Shown here piece by piece: positions 30,461 to 42,714 of a stretch of 64,000 bases of DNA. This DNA comes from Leptobrachium leishanense (Eukaryota; Chordata; Amphibia; Anura; Megophryidae). Under the pieces are notes generated by a model, which was not told where the DNA came from, searched no databases, and worked only from the letters and a program-made list of their open reading frames with translations. The stretch is taken from assembly GCA_009667805.1 (NCBI GenBank), contig CM019072.1:40541519-40605518 (forward strand), given 5' to 3'. The first letter of the stretch is position 1. The number at the start of each line of letters is the position of its first letter. A program made the translations under genes and the position numbers.

Positions 30461-33121
30461 AAGGGGTTAGTAAAAAATAGTCAGATAATTGGCAATAGCC
30501 AGAGAGCTCCACGAAACGTGACCAATGACCATCCTTGATGGCGGTTAGCTCCACACCACTCGACAGATTCATACTATATATCATCATTATATGTACACGC
30601 CATGCCCTGCCTGAATCCTTCCTGGTAAAATCCTTTCTAAAAAATATAACAAAAAATGCAATAAAATTTACATTTTCAATCATCTACAGCGTGTAAAGTG
30701 ATTTTTTTTTTTTTCACATTTTATCATCCGAGCCTTTGGGGTTATGTATTCTATGGGGTATATTTGTTGAAATGGGAACAAGCTATTTTTTTTTATTACT
30801 TTGAACATGGTCATGTTTGGTATCATTGGAAAGGTCATGCTCTTGAAGGAATAACAAGGAAGCGCCGACATTGCTCATAACCCCCCTCCCCTAATTGTTC
30901 ACATGCAAGATACGCCAGAGCCTGCACAGGACTGATGGATTGGTGATGCATGAGTTGCACATGCATGTGCAGCACCAGTCCACGGCTGTTGTCGTGGAGA
31001 CAGGGTGATGTCAGCATGGAGAGTGTTTGGGGGTAGTGACCAGACCAGAGAGAGAGAGGAAGGCAGAGAGGGTGGGGTGGTGACACAGGACTGCAACAGT
31101 ACTCAATGTACTACAGTTTTGCTACTGTTGTAGACTAGATAGAATCAAACTGGTTAGGTGCAAGGATATAACTAGAAATAAACCATACTGAGTAACACAA
31201 CTGGCACGTCTACTCCAAACAGCTCTGAAGTAGCATCTTAAGTGATTAAACTTTAAGTCTGATTCTAAACAAACTGTATGTGCTGTACGCAGACCAACTA
31301 ATCAACTGACCAATTTATCAATTATGAGAAGTTAAAATATTTCCAGAAAGTTGTTTTAACCCTAGAATAATTATAATATAGTGACTCCGAGGCTCAGATT
31401 TGCATCTTTCAGTATTTAATCTATGTATTGCGTCCCGACTGACCTGTATACCAACTATCTATGCGTTACACTTGGGAAGACGGGTCTTAATGACTTCACA
31501 GCACCACAATTTACTATTAGATCCCTCCCCCCCAACTGCTGGAAAAATGACGACAGTTACGCTCACCCCTTACAACTGTCCTAAATGTATGGTGATGTTT
31601 TACCTCTCCAGAATTCCTGTTACTGGCTGAAGGGTGAAACAAAGTGGATTATCAATTGCCCACTGAGCTTTGGACTCCTTTTTTTAAAAAATAGTGGATG
31701 TAGTGAGAATGGGAAGATCCTGATCTGCCTACCTTCCGCTATTAGAACTATATTCCCAGCCATGTGTGCCTGCTGTTACAGCTGGGAAGACACTTTTGAA
31801 ATGATCTCTGCATCACAGTTCGTTAAATTCCAGTTACCCACAGTTAGATGTAGACTGCCTGCTGTTTGGAGGGTGAGTCACCAACTGCCCACTGTCATTT
31901 AGGCCACCCTGTAACATATCTCTGTACCCCAACAAGGTCACATCTGTAAATGCAGCTGGTCAGACCCCTGTTCTCCCATCAATAGTCTCTCATGCCTTTC
32001 TCCAGGTCTTAGACAAAGCTTAAGGATGGGTACACGCAAAGTGCAGGGATAGCCTCCTCCAGAAATGAATTAACACAGATCTGGAGGTTTTTAGTACAGT
32101 AAGCAGCAGAGACTGAGCCCCTAATGAAATAATATATACAGCGCCAGGCTCTGCAGCCAATGGGAAAGGACACTCTGGCTTCTACTGCACTTCATTATAA
32201 TCCCTCCCCTAGAATATTACTGTTAAAACTCTATAGTTTCTGAACTGCATATCGAACATAATTAGTCCAGGTACAGATAATGGGATTAGTATTGCTCAAC
32301 AATTGGCAAACAAGACAGAACAACATCTGTGACAGTAGTGACTTTAAACTTTAGGTACATGGGCCTAGAGATGAATTTGTGAGATGCAGGTTTGATGTTC
32401 TATATTATTTCCCTGCCCTCTCCGATGTTGAAGTCACCCTGTGCTTGTAGGGTGATTATGTAATCGGTTATTGTCTATCGTTATTGTATGTATATGTTAC
32501 GATCTGCTGATAGGATAACTGGGTGGGTTATTTTGGCCTTGTCCAACTCCCCCTATCTGGTTACATGTTTGTACGTGTTAACGATGTGAATGGATATTGT
32601 TTGTTTGCCAAACATTGAACATCACATCGCAGTTCCGGAATGTCTGGGTGGGCTGAGCTTGGTAATGGGATTAACTGCAATTTGAAGTGTAATACCCTGG
32701 AAGGCAAAACAGATGAACAGGTTGCCAATCGCCCACTCACTTTAATCCATCTGTAAACATCACAGACTTTTTTTTCTTTGTTTTGGTGACAGTTTTTTGA
32801 TTGTTGACACCAAGTGCCTATGCTGTGACTGACAGCTACTAGGAGCACTTTTGTGAAATCATATAAGCACTGTAATGGTGCTGGTTGCATCATATGAAAA
32901 ATACCACCAGATCAATAGTCATCATGCTTCAAGGGATACTCCGGGATGAGGGGAGAAGCCTGAGGGTCTGAATAATAACCCTTCCCTCCAAATTAACCTC
33001 AACCTTATTCCAATGCTGGATGTGACATACTGCCGTTTCCTCCCAAGCCGAAAGATGTCACATGACCAGGAGGCTGTATGCCTAACCACATAGCATGGAT
33101 AAAGGAGAGTCTGATCCTGTC
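30461..33121. other. Mostly unannotated; repeat copies at 30560-30645 and 30770-31090
   Basis: 30600-30645 resembles the SINE tail seen at 54380 (CCTTCCTGGTAAAATCC). 30770-31090 contains TTTGGTATCATTGGAAAGGT, shared with three other loci in the window. 31100-33121 holds nothing I recognise on either strand. Confidence 0.5.
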
Positions 33122-33800
33122 TCAAAAGGAAGATGAGAGCATTATTCCCAATCTCAGCCTCTGGACAGCGTTACCCTCCCAACAGAAGGCTGAGTTAGCC
33201 CTTTGAGACACACCCCTACCTGCGTGGTGGGAGAAGAGCAAGCACACTGACTGGCCTTTTTCTAGCGCCATAATATCCTTTCTTAAAACAGGTACCCAAA
33301 ATTGCACGGCCTATTCAAGGTTGGGTCTTACCATTGATATATAAAGAGGCAAAAGTATGGTTTTCACCTGAATTCCCCTTTTAATGCGTGCCAATACCTG
33401 GCTGGTCTTGGCGACTGCTGTTTGAATTTGGGCATTGTTCGTTTGAAGTCCATTAATTCCAAATCCTTCTCCTGCTTTGATTTCCCGAACTCAGTACCAT
33501 TTAACCTTGTGTGGAACCGTGTCGAAAGCTTTGGTGAAAACCAATATAAATCCCATCCACTGCAACCCCCTGATCTATACGTCTTCATAGAATGCAATTA
33601 GGTTAGTGTGACATGATCTGTGATTCATAAAACCACGCAGATTTTTGCCAATTAGATTATACCTCCCAATGAATTCCTGAATATTATCCTTTAGTAACCC
33701 CTCAAATACTTGCTGAGGAAGTTTGACGTGCTCGCTCAACAAGCAATTCCAGCAAACAATGCGAATCCCCCAGTTCACATCTCCAAACCAGAGTGTCAAG
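33122..33800 (-). pseudogene. CR1-like LINE reverse-transcriptase relic
   Basis: Sense fragments KNLRGFMNHRSCHTNLIAFY, then KAFDTVPHKV, then VLARIKRGIQ, YISMVRPNLE and LRKDIMALEKGQ. These follow the CR1 order (RSCETNLL, KAFDTVPH, Y.SMVRPHLEYA, LRKDI..LEKVQ), but the central YADD segment is missing and several frames are used. It overlaps, at its 3' part, sequence also present at 45820-45855. Confidence 0.7.
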
Positions 33801-34054
33801 TCTCAGGTTTTCTTCCAGACTACGGTTAGTGAATTGGTGTCTCAAACGGAATTAAAAAAAAAAAAAGAAGTGAACTGGTATGCCAACTAAGTCAGCCGAA
33901 CAATTTTTTTTTTGCCTGTGCCCACGTTTAGTTGTCAACTATAATAATAGGTCAATTGACTCCATGCAGAGTAAATGCAGAGCAGGGATGTGCAGTCAGG
34001 GACGGCAGGGCCTCACCTGCCATTCCATTAAGCGATTAAAATATGTGTAATTAA

Positions 34055-34414
34055 CCTCCCTGGCGTTCCGATTCTGACATTTTTGATGTCAGAATCGGTA
34101 CAATTTATTTGGCCCCCTAGCGGTATTCGAGTGTGGCTTGGGGTTAACTTTCATTACTGAAAGCGGTAACCCCAAGCCACACTCGGGGCTGGATACATAC
34201 CTTTACCTGTGCTCCCTCGCTGTTCTCCACAGTCACCTCCAGACGATCGCGACGTCCAACTTCCTGGTTCCCTTCTCGCGAGGAGAATGCGATCGCCAAG
34301 GTCAGCGAGGAAGCGCAGGTAAAGGTATGTATCCAGCCAGAGTGCGGCTCGGGGTTACCGCTCTCAGCGGTGAAATTTAACCCGGAGCCACACTTGGGAA
34401 TACCGCCAGGGAGG
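34055..34414. mobile_element. piggyBac-like MITE, 360 bp
   Basis: The ends CCTCCCTGGCG and inverse CCTCCCTGGCGG lie between two TTAA sites (34051-34054 and 34415-34418), the piggyBac target. The inner sequence is symmetrical: GTGTGGCTTGGGGTTAA near 34131 and its inverse in GGAGCCACAC near 34385, and a repeat of GGTAAAGGTATGTATCCAG in opposite orientation. Confidence 0.8.
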
Positions 34415-35001
34415 TTAAAATAAAATCTGCCGATAAAAAAATTCACATACTCACCTCCCCCGCCGCCGTCTCTGCTTTTTTTTTTTTTTTTGTTCCATCG
34501 GCTGTGTGTGAATCATTACACGGCAGCCTGCTCTGAGTCTATGCAATTTTCGTAGCGGAAAGCTACGCTAATTGCGTAAGCTGAAGCTGGCCAAGAGATT
34601 CAAAAGTCTGCATCGCGTGTCTGGCGCTGCCTATTCCTGAATCTACACTCTTCAGTGCCTCAGAGAAGCACTGAGAGCAATGGAATAGCTTGAACCAATG
34701 GGAAAGCACCATTGGTCAAGCTATTCAAAATACGCCTAAATGGGAGGCAGGCCTCCCATGCAAAGATTGACACAGGATAGTCATGTGACTGTCCTCCGTC
34801 ATGGGGGTGTGCCGCAGGGCTGTGTGCCTGGAGGCACATCCTGGAGAGCCCTGAGACCAGCAAGAGATCCTGGGGAGCCCTGAGAGCAGCCAGATCCTGG
34901 GGAGCACTGAACCTACGTAACACGTGTATATCTGGCTCTGATACTAGCCAGTGCCTCACCAGCCATTGACCTTTTTAAATTTTTATGTCTTCAGTTAAAT
35001 C

Positions 35002-35507
35002 TAGAGATGTGCATTCATTTCGGAATTTGGAACGAAATTTGATAATTTGTATTCGGAAGTACTTCCGAATCGATACGAATTCGAAACGATATATAACAAA
35101 TTTATTTTGTTTTACACTGTCATCATGATAAAAGAAAAATTTGAATAACTGATAAAACTATTGAATTTGAAAGGAACTATCAAATTGATATCAACTATCG
35201 AATTGATCTTAACTTACAAGTAATAGTCAGCAAAGGACTTTATGAAACAAATTAATTTTGTTTCACTGTTTAACTTGACTCAAATACTAAATCTGTGACA
35301 CAGCTTAAAATTTAACCCCAGCTTTTAAACAGCAAAATTTGATTAATTGGGTTTTATTTAGTGATCCAAAATTCAAATTGATATCAACTATCAAATGGAT
35401 ACATGAAATTTCAAAATCGATTCAAAATTTCGAAACAAAACTAGTTCCGAAAAAGGATTTAAAAACGTAACGAAACAAAACAAATTTTGCAGTCATGCAC
35501 ATCCCTA
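35002..35507. mobile_element. hAT MITE, 506 bp
   Basis: The ends TAGAGATGTGCAT and inverse TAGGGATGTGCAT are flanked by the exact 8-bp duplication GTTAAATC (34994-35001 and 35508-35515). It is A/T-rich and non-coding. The same type of end occurs at 1482 and, diverged, at 57217. Confidence 0.85.
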
Positions 35508-35849
35508 GTTAAATCATATATTGATTGTATTCTACCGCATTGGGAATGAAAGAGTTTGACAAAGTGTGTTACAAAAAGTAAACAAAAGAGAGAAAAATCA
35601 GTCTATATAAACAAAAAAAAAAAAAAAAAAACCTATCCATGTTACAAAAAAAAAAAAAAAAAGTGAACAAAAATCGGCCTATAAGGTATCCATGTTCTAA
35701 CAAAGTGAGTCATGGATCCAACAGTAGCACCGAGACATTAAATACTAGAAACAGATTTAGCACAGGTTAGACTTTAGGTATGTCTTGTATTTTTAATTTT
35801 TCATGGGAGGAAAAAAAAAACAGGAGCTATAAAACCAAGTATATATATA

Positions 35850-36209
35850 TACACATTTTTTAAATTTATTTATTGCCAATTTCTTTGGATTACTAGAGTA
35901 ATGGTTTGTTTTACATAAAAAAGCAATCCTTTACATTTTGTCCAAAGGCATGCTTAATACATTGCGCCAATTTCAAAACATTTACAAAAGTCATACACCT
36001 TTTATTAAAGGTCTCCGCTTAATAATGTTAGAAACTGCCAACACTTATGCAGCAGCAGGCTTTGTGATTCACTCAAGATTCATGGCTTCTTCTTGTTATA
36101 TAAAGAGTGTATGAGCTTTGTAATGTGGATATGAAAGTGAATTTCGTGACAAAAAGAAAAAATTCTGAGCGCAAAAGGAACAGTTTATTGATTCTTCTGT
36201 TGGTGGAGT
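35850..36209 (-). other. NUTF2: Probable NUTF2 3' UTR
   Basis: A/T-rich sequence directly after the NUTF2 stop codon. It contains several minus-strand AATAAA-type signals near 35866-35876 and 36001. No repeat was recognised in it. The end is inferred only. Confidence 0.45.
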
Positions 36210-36323
36210 TCATCCAAAGTTATGTAGTGCAAGGCGGAACATGTCATTTGTACAGACCCAGGCGTCGCTTATATTTTTTAGTAGAAACACTTGATGAAAG
36301 CCCATAATTTGGTCATCATCTGC
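36210..36323 (-). CDS. NUTF2: NUTF2 coding exon 4 of 4 (codons 91-127 and stop)
   Basis: The minus strand reads [13 protein letters not shown] and continues to FRLALHNFG followed by TGA. Asp92 and Asp94, which bind Ran in the family, are kept; mammals have Glu at 93 and Pro at 95 where this copy has Asp and Gln. The acceptor TTTTGCAG precedes GCA GAT. The exon is 114 bp, 37 codons plus stop, and closes the 127-codon frame. The 3' UTR runs toward lower coordinates. Possible AATAAA signals on the minus strand lie at about 36184 (very close to the stop), 36001 and 35866-35876, so the transcript end cannot be fixed. Confidence 0.95.
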   Translation of the reverse strand, partial: ADDDQIMGFHQVFLLKNISDAWVCTNDMFRLALHNFG

Positions 36324-36865
36324 CTGCAAAAAATAAAATAAAAAATACATTAAGTCAGAAAACAGCTCTGTATCCAAATATTTTCTTCCAAACAATTTGA
36401 TATCAAATCACAGCCTAATAATGTTTTAGATCTAGCAGCGAAAGCAAAAATTAAGCACCTTTACATAATAAACACAAGAAAAACAATCAAATAAATATCG
36501 ACCAAGTTGAATCGACCACCCACATTGCTCCAAATGTTCTTTACGCTCTACCAATGTGTGATGGAAAAAGAACAGGCACTTACACATTGGATAGTATCTC
36601 ACACCTACCTGCTTATACCAAATGAAAAAAAACCTGAATGCCTGTGTTTTGGAAAGCCTCTGGTGAACCGGGGACATATATGCATGTTTGGCGGCCATGT
36701 CCTGAAACACCCACAGTGGTTCTAGTGATCCACGCTCCTATCAAGTGTAGTCTGGGCACTCCAGCTTAACTAGACCCAAAGGACTTTTACTCTTTTTCAA
36801 ACCCAAAACTTTACTAAAGCACAGAGCAAATTTATTGAAACATATCTACATAATATTAATAGAAG
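36324..36865. other. NUTF2 intron sequence, no element recognised
   Basis: Start of the 8.8-kb last intron. Nothing recognised on either strand before the DIRS terminal repeat. Confidence 0.5.
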
Positions 36866-37119
36866 GCTCAGAGGCTCCTATTGCATTCGCTTTCCTTGCT
36901 TTATTGTAACAGGAGCAAGTCATAATAGAAAAGTGTAACAAAGTTTTTTTAAAACAGAAAAAAACCACATGTAAAACAGTAAGCAAGCACATTGATGCTT
37001 CCATTCCCCCTCCAATCCAATGGACCAGTCCTCTTCCTGGCTCAGTGTGCAAAGGTCCTGTAATCCAGCCCAACTTCTCTTTTCTTGTTGCTCGCCGTGA
37101 GATAAGTATACAACAAAAT

Positions 37120-38770
37120 CTTCTGTTTGCAGCGTCTCCTTGATGATCGCTCGGCTAAAACCGCAGCGATAGTCTCCCGGGTGCATCGCGGCTCTCCTGC
37201 CACCTGGTGGGGGGTCCGTGGGCCCCCTGAGCTCGCTCCGGCTTGTCTTAAGCGCTCCCTGTATATCAGCCTGCGTTTGTGGTGCAGCAGCGTCGACCTT
37301 CCATCAGGGGTGGGGCTACTGCACACCGCATTCATGGGCATTTCCCCTCACTACCGCCATTTTATGTACGCATTTCTAGCAGGATGCCACACTCCATGGC
37401 CTCCCAGCGCCAATATTCCCCTGCACCGGGTTCCGATTTGGATGACCGCTCCTTACACTTAGACGATGTGTATCGCCAGGCCGGTATTCCCCCTCGGCGT
37501 CTAATCTCCTGTTACCTTTTATTAGCCATCCTAAACCACTTGACCCTGAGGTCCAGATCTCCATAGACACTGCGGTATACAAGGCAGTCTCTGCTGTGTC
37601 CGCAGACTTCAAGCAATCACTGAGGGAAGCAATCCTAGAGTCCCAGTAAGAACATACCCCGCCACAGGCAGGCAGAGATTTGAGCAGACCACTCGCCTTG
37701 GTGATGCCCAGGAGCTGCCCATGGCCACCACCAAGGGGAAACAGCCGGTGTTTAGGCCAAACACGCGGCTGGAGGGGCCGACAACCCCGCATCACTGCCA
37801 GGGGACCCCGTTACTCAGGGGATCTATCTAACCATAAACGTACTGCTACGCATGGGGTGCAGCTGGTGGCTTTCACAAACAGAACAAAACCAAACACCTC
37901 TGCCACGAAACCATCCGCCTAGTCGGAGGACAAACCGGAACCCGAGGACACCGTAGAGGTATATGCCTCAGGGGATGAGGAATTCAGAGGTCAAACCGCA
38001 CCAGGAGGTTCCTACAGGACCAACATTAAATGTAGGCGGAGTCCCCTCGTCCAATAACGGGCGGTAGAACAGGAGTCACCCCCGGGGTTGATGCTAACTT
38101 CACTAAGTTTGTTGAGCCCGAGGGCTGGTCCCCCAAGAGGGGTGTACACACAGCCTTTAGATCCTGACAGAACAAGTTACTAGGCACCCTAGGACCCTTG
38201 ATAAAATTATTCGATGTGGCGGAACAGGCCAAGCTCGATGGAACTGCCCTAGATCCACAGGACGTCTCAGAATGGGTGCAGAGATCCTGTTCTTCATTGG
38301 AAACACTAATACTGCCCTGGTGACCGAGCGTCGCAAGTCTTTCCCGTTAAAAATGGATCCCCAATTTGCAGGAATTGCAGATAAGGGGCTTGGAGCCAAG
38401 GCGCAGAGTCTCCTTTTTGGCCAAGGCTTCCTCAAGTGTATGTCAGAGTACATGGGTGCTTTCACCACAATGGAGAAAGTGACCCAATCGATTAAGAAAG
38501 TGTTCAACCCTAATGTTTTTAGCAGGGCCGGAAGGTCTAGGGCAGGGGTCAGCAACCTTGGCTCCCTGATGTTTGGGGAACTACATCTCCCAAGATGCTC
38601 AGTCATCCATTAGGCTGACAGCCACATGGGAAATGTAGTTCCCAATACATCAGGGAGCCAAGGTTGCTGACCCCTGGTCTAGGGGCTGAGCTGCCGGCCG
38701 TGCGGGTGCAAACACCTCAAACGCCCCTTTCAAGGTCTCGAACAATGGACCAAACCATTTCTTCCCCACC
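37120..38770 (+). pseudogene. DIRS gag-like region
   Basis: Recognisable parts are PEDTVEVYASGDEEFR (37940-37990), MGAEILFFIGNTNTALV and QFAGIADKGLGAKAQSLLF (38272-38410), which is the part of DIRS gag resembling a capsid-like domain in amphibian and fish elements. Stops and shifts are frequent. The identification rests mainly on position ahead of the RT. Confidence 0.6.
38543..38676. mobile_element. hAT MITE, 134 bp, inside DIRS gag
   Basis: Nearly perfect hairpin: CAGGGGTCAGCAACCTTGGC at the left and its inverse at the right, with exact 8-bp flanks GTCTAGGG (38535-38542 and 38677-38684). Confidence 0.9.
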
Positions 38771-38899
38771 TGTTCACAGCCCTGGCGAGGGAGAGACTCC
38801 AGATTCTCCAGAAGATGGTCGTGGATACCCCCGACTCAACAATCCGTTATCTCTCCTTATACTGCATATCACACAGGTGCAGGGGGACAACGCTTACTC

Positions 38900-39900
38900 T
38901 TGTTTCTACCAGAGTGGCAGAACATTACATCTGACGCTTGGGTTCTGAACACTGTTTTGAGGATTTGTGATCGAATTCTCATCTCCTCTGGTCCAACGTT
39001 CTCTTCCCCCACCATTGATCTATACAAGGACTTCGCTGGTGGAGGCGGAATTTCGGGAACTGTTCCAAAAGGGCGCTATAGAACCAGGTCACCCCACATT
39101 TTTATGAGAAACCTATTCCTGGTTCCAAAGAAGGACGGCGGCATGCACCCTGTCATAGATTTAAAAGACCTGAACACGTGTGTGTGTGTGTTCGCCACGT
39201 TCAGATTGAGGGCATACACCTTCAAGGACATCCTGAGACCTCTCGACTGGCTAGCCAAGATAGATCAAGGATGCCTACCTCACTGCTCCGGTGGTGAGGG
39301 AGTCCAGGGACCACCTTTGCTTTTGGTGGGGTCAAGACACTTGGGAGATTCAGTTGCCTGCCTTTTCAGCCTTTCTGCGGCTCCTTGGTGCTTCACCAAG
39401 GTGATAAAGCCAGTCGTGGCTCGGCTGCGTTCAGAGGGTGTCCATCTAATCATTTATCTAGACGACATCCTCCTCATGGCCAACTCTGAGCAGTTACTAC
39501 GCCTCCACATTTGTCAGACGGTCTGTCTCCCTGCTAGAGCGACTCGGATTTCTGGTGAACCAGGAGAAAGCGATACTCATTCCCGCTCTTTTCACTGGAA
39601 TTCCTGGGTTTTGTGGTAGAACCGACGACGATGTTCCCGTCTGTTCCCATCCAGAAATGTCGATCCATCCTTCGGGAGATACGCTCTCTCCTGGCAAACC
39701 CATCTTAGTCCTTGCGTGATCGGTATGCTGGCAGCCACGAGACTGGCAGTGAGACCAGCACCCCCTTCACTAAATCAGGCCCTCCAACGCCTGACGGCCC
39801 GTTTCCTCAGAGCGGGACACCCTTACACCCATAGGGTTTCCCCTCTCTTCGGTCACCTGGACGGACTTGCTATGGTGGAATTGGAACCTCCGGTCCTCCA
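38900..39900 (+). pseudogene. DIRS reverse transcriptase
   Basis: The open part starts with FLPEWQNIT. Motifs are VPKKDGGMHPVIDLKDLN, FKDILRPLDWLAKID, LSAAPWCFTKVIKPVVARL and the catalytic LIIYLDDILLM (about 39450-39480), which are diagnostic of DIRS RT. A shift around 39280 removes the normal LPFGLS segment, and others follow after 39620. Confidence 0.85.
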
Positions 39901-40099
39901 ACAGCAGGTCAATCATGATCCCACCCCCACTTATCGCCATAGGCGCCAATGCGTGCCTGTCCAGTCGGGGCACCGGGTCAGTCTGGACAGGGGGGGGGGG
40001 GGGTAATCGACATCAACAGGCTGGAACTCCTGGCAGGACTACTTACCTTGTAAAGCTTCCTCAAACCGGTAGCCAATTCCTCAGTTCTGCTTCGCATGG

Positions 40100-40850
40100 A
40101 CAATTTCCCCGCAGTCAGGTACATAAATGCCATGGGGGACCCCGTTCCCTCCTTCTGACCACGCGACTGTGGGAATGGTGTTTTTAGAGTGGGATCGAGG
40201 TCCAGGTCCAGTTTATTCTGGGTGTCTCAAACCAGCTCGCAGACTGGAGCGCGAGCCACACGGACGACTCCGGAGATTGGCGTTTGCATGCATCGATTTT
40301 CTCTGACATCGCCACCCTTTGGAGTCCATTTCAGAGGGACTCGTTTACATCCCGACTTAACGCTCTCCTCCTGAGTTTCTACAGCTGCCGCTCGGATCCT
40401 CTAGCATTGGCGACTGATGCGTTCCTTCAGGAGTGGTTCATCGGGTGTCTTTATGCATTTCCCCCATTCCAACTGATTGATTGCACACTTCGCCATGTCA
40501 GGGTTCAGGGGGCGGTAATGGTGATTGTCACCCCGTTCTGGCGGAACCAGCATTGGTTCCCGCTGTTACTGGAGTTGCTGGTGGACCTTCCAAGGCTCCT
40601 TCCGCCCCTTCTGGACCTCCTGCTGGATACATTCAGTTGTCCCCATCCGCTGTGGTCCATCGGTAAATGCCACATGTTGGCCTCCCTGGTGTCGGGACGT
40701 CTGGGGGAGTCGGAAGCTTTTCGGAACAGACTATCGCTCCTGCACCAAGCCTGGGCCCGGGCACCTTATCTTGCTATGACTTGGCTTGGTCCAGATTGCT
40801 TGATTGGTGTCTGCAACGGGTCCAGGATTCCTTTCAGGCACCTCTGATCT
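40100..40850 (+). pseudogene. DIRS RNase H / methyltransferase-like region
   Basis: Contains DPLALATDAFLQEW, AFPPFQLI and VTPFWRNQHWFPLLLELLVD, the conserved stretch after RT in DIRS pol. The same stretch occurs in the second DIRS relic at 51230-51330 (LVTPFWTTELWFP). Confidence 0.75.
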
Positions 40851-40929
40851 AGGTCCATGACTTTCTTACAGAACTCTTCGACGATGGTAGGGCTTACCGT
40901 ACACTCAATGTATAACGTTCGGCCCTCTA

Positions 40930-41632
40930 GGCTCAACATGTGGGGTTTCTAGGGGTTCCCCTGGGTAGGCACCCCCTTGTTTGTCGTTTGCTGCGCCGCG
41001 CACACTGCTCCAGACCCCTGCTATTCTTCGACTTGGGACGTGGTTCCTTGCTGCGTTTTTTTTTTTTTTTTACTGGCCTGGCCCTCGAACGGAGAGTTGT
41101 CCCTACGTCAACTTTCTGTGAAATCATTGGCCCTGCTTGGTCTCATCTCTTGCAAAAGGGTGAGCGATGTCAGGGGCCTGGATTTCCCAGCGCGTTCCTT
41201 TAGCCCAGAGGGCATACGCTTCAACATCTCCCGTCGTACAAAGACATCAATTCCGTCAGTATTCTGTCTTTCCCTCACCATCCGCCGCTTTGCCCTGTCC
41301 TTTGCCTTCAGGTGTTTGAATCACACACTTTGCCCTTGCGTCCTCAGGAGGTGTCCCCTCTGTTTATTTCCTTTCGGCCCCCGCATGCCCCGGTGGGGTC
41401 GACTACCCTGGCATGTTGGCTTAAATAGTTGCTTGGGTTGTCTGGAGTTGACATCTCGCAGTTCGGTGCTCTCTTCATCCGCAGCGCTATAGCCTCCTCT
41501 GCCGTGTCCGATGGTTGCCGCTTGGAGGATTTGTTGAGGTCCGCAGATTGGTCGAGGAGAGCCCACAGTTCATTGGTCATCCGCGGTTGTGGACCAGCTT
41601 ATGAGCCTCTGAGCCTTGTATTAAAATTATGA
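40930..41632 (+). pseudogene. DIRS tyrosine recombinase
   Basis: Motifs: KRVSDVRGLDF (around the first catalytic Arg), FSPEGIRFNISRRTKTSIP, and the C-terminal GVDISQFGALFIRSAIAS, where the family has GAHSTRGA with the His and second Arg. Here the His is replaced, and the frame is broken near 41050 (poly-T) and 41400. The enzyme would have integrated circular cDNA. Confidence 0.75.
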
Positions 41633-42099
41633 AATTTAGCTAATGACGATAAGTTTGAATTTTAATAAAGGACTACGAGACATGTATTGCCCACCCCTCC
41701 TTCCCTGGGGGGGGGGGGTCGTCTTAGACTGCATTGGTGTCCACCAGGCCATCAGTTGTTTCTTTCCCAGCTCAGTGACTTCTGTTTGCGTTCCGGTTTG
41801 GCTGGTGGTTCTTGGTTGATTCACGTCTCGACAAAAAAAGAAGTTGGGACGGATAACAGGACTTTTGCACACTGAGCCAGGAAGAGGACTCTGGTCCACT
41901 GGATTGGAGGGAATGGAAGCATCCATGTGCTTGCTTACGGTTTTAAAAAAAACTTTGTTACACTTTTCTATTATGACTTGCTGCTGTTAAAATAAAGCAA
42001 GGAAAGAGACTGTGATACTCGCCTCTGAGTCTTATTAAAATTCAAACTTATCATCACTCTTAGCTAAATTTCATAATTATATATACAAACATGCCAATG

Positions 42100-42160
42100 C
42101 AAGATGACCTTTAAATAAGTCCTTCGGGACTGAAACGTTGATAATGACGAAATAATTTGT
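42100..42160 (+). other. Hairpin followed by GAAACGTTG
   Basis: A perfect stem AGTCC-TTCG-GGACT directly before GAAACGTTG. This resembles stem II and the GAAA core of Penelope-type hammerhead motifs, but the CTGATGA half is not intact (CTTTAAATA). Confidence 0.4.
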
Positions 42161-42244
42161 GAATACATTTTTTTTTAACTAGTTGCAGGATATCGTGCAT
42201 TGGTAAATTGGGGCAGCCCTATTCCTGGGCAGTACTTGTGACAG

Positions 42245-42680
42245 AAGGAGTACGTGTGTGTGTCTCAGCGCAAGTGTGTGCGAGAGTGTCGCTGAGTGTG
42301 CGAGAGTGTCGCTGAGTGTGTGAGAGTGTCGCTGAGTGTGCGAGAGTGTCGCTGAGTGTGCGAGAGTGTCGCTGAGTGTGCGAGAGTGTCGCTGAGTGTG
42401 CGAGAGTGTCGCTGAGTGTGCGAGTGTCGCTGAGTGTGCGAGTGTCGCTGAGTGTGCCAGAGTGTGCGAGTGCCAGTGAGTGTGCGAGTGCCAGTGAGTG
42501 TGCGAGTGCCAGTGAGTGTGCGAGTGCCAGTGAGTGTGCGAGTGCCAGTGAGTGTGCGAGTGCCAGTGAGAGTGCGAGTGCCAGTGAGAGTGCGAGTCAG
42601 TGATTGTGTGTGAGTGTCAGTGAGTGTGTGTGTGAGTGAGTGTGTCCATGAGTGTGTGAGTCAGTGAGTGAGTGTGTCAA
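42245..42680. repeat. Minisatellite with 20-bp then 18-bp units
   Basis: First GTGTGCGAGAGTGTCGCTGA in about eight copies, then GTGAGTGTGCGAGTGCCA in about eight, then loose GTGAGT repeats. The Ser/Ala-rich ORF across it is an artefact. Confidence 0.9.
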
Positions 42681-42714
42681 GGGTCATCCTAACTCCACCA
42701 TTCGGCTTGGCTCT

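Larger units (their letters stand above)
36866..42081 (+). mobile_element. DIRS retrotransposon (tyrosine recombinase), in NUTF2 intron
   Basis: Inverted terminal repeats 36866-37090 and 41831-42031 match closely inverted (CTTTCCTTGCTTTATT, CTTCCTGGCTCAGTGTGCAA). Between them are DIRS gag-like, RT, RNase H/methyltransferase-like and tyrosine recombinase sequences. Just before the right repeat, 41625-41685 is the inverse of 42019-42081 (AAATTTAGCTAA...GTTTGAATTTTAATAA), as expected of the internal complementary region that DIRS uses to circularise its cDNA. Frames are shattered, so it is inactive. A 134-bp hAT MITE sits in its gag. Confidence 0.85.

Noticed and set aside
37376..37795. 139-codon minus-strand ORF in the DIRS
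   Set aside because: Antisense to DIRS gag-like sequence, without recognisable motifs.
42245..42680. CRISPR-like regular repeats
   Set aside because: Units are contiguous without unique spacers, in a vertebrate genome; it is a minisatellite. The same holds for the other arrays.
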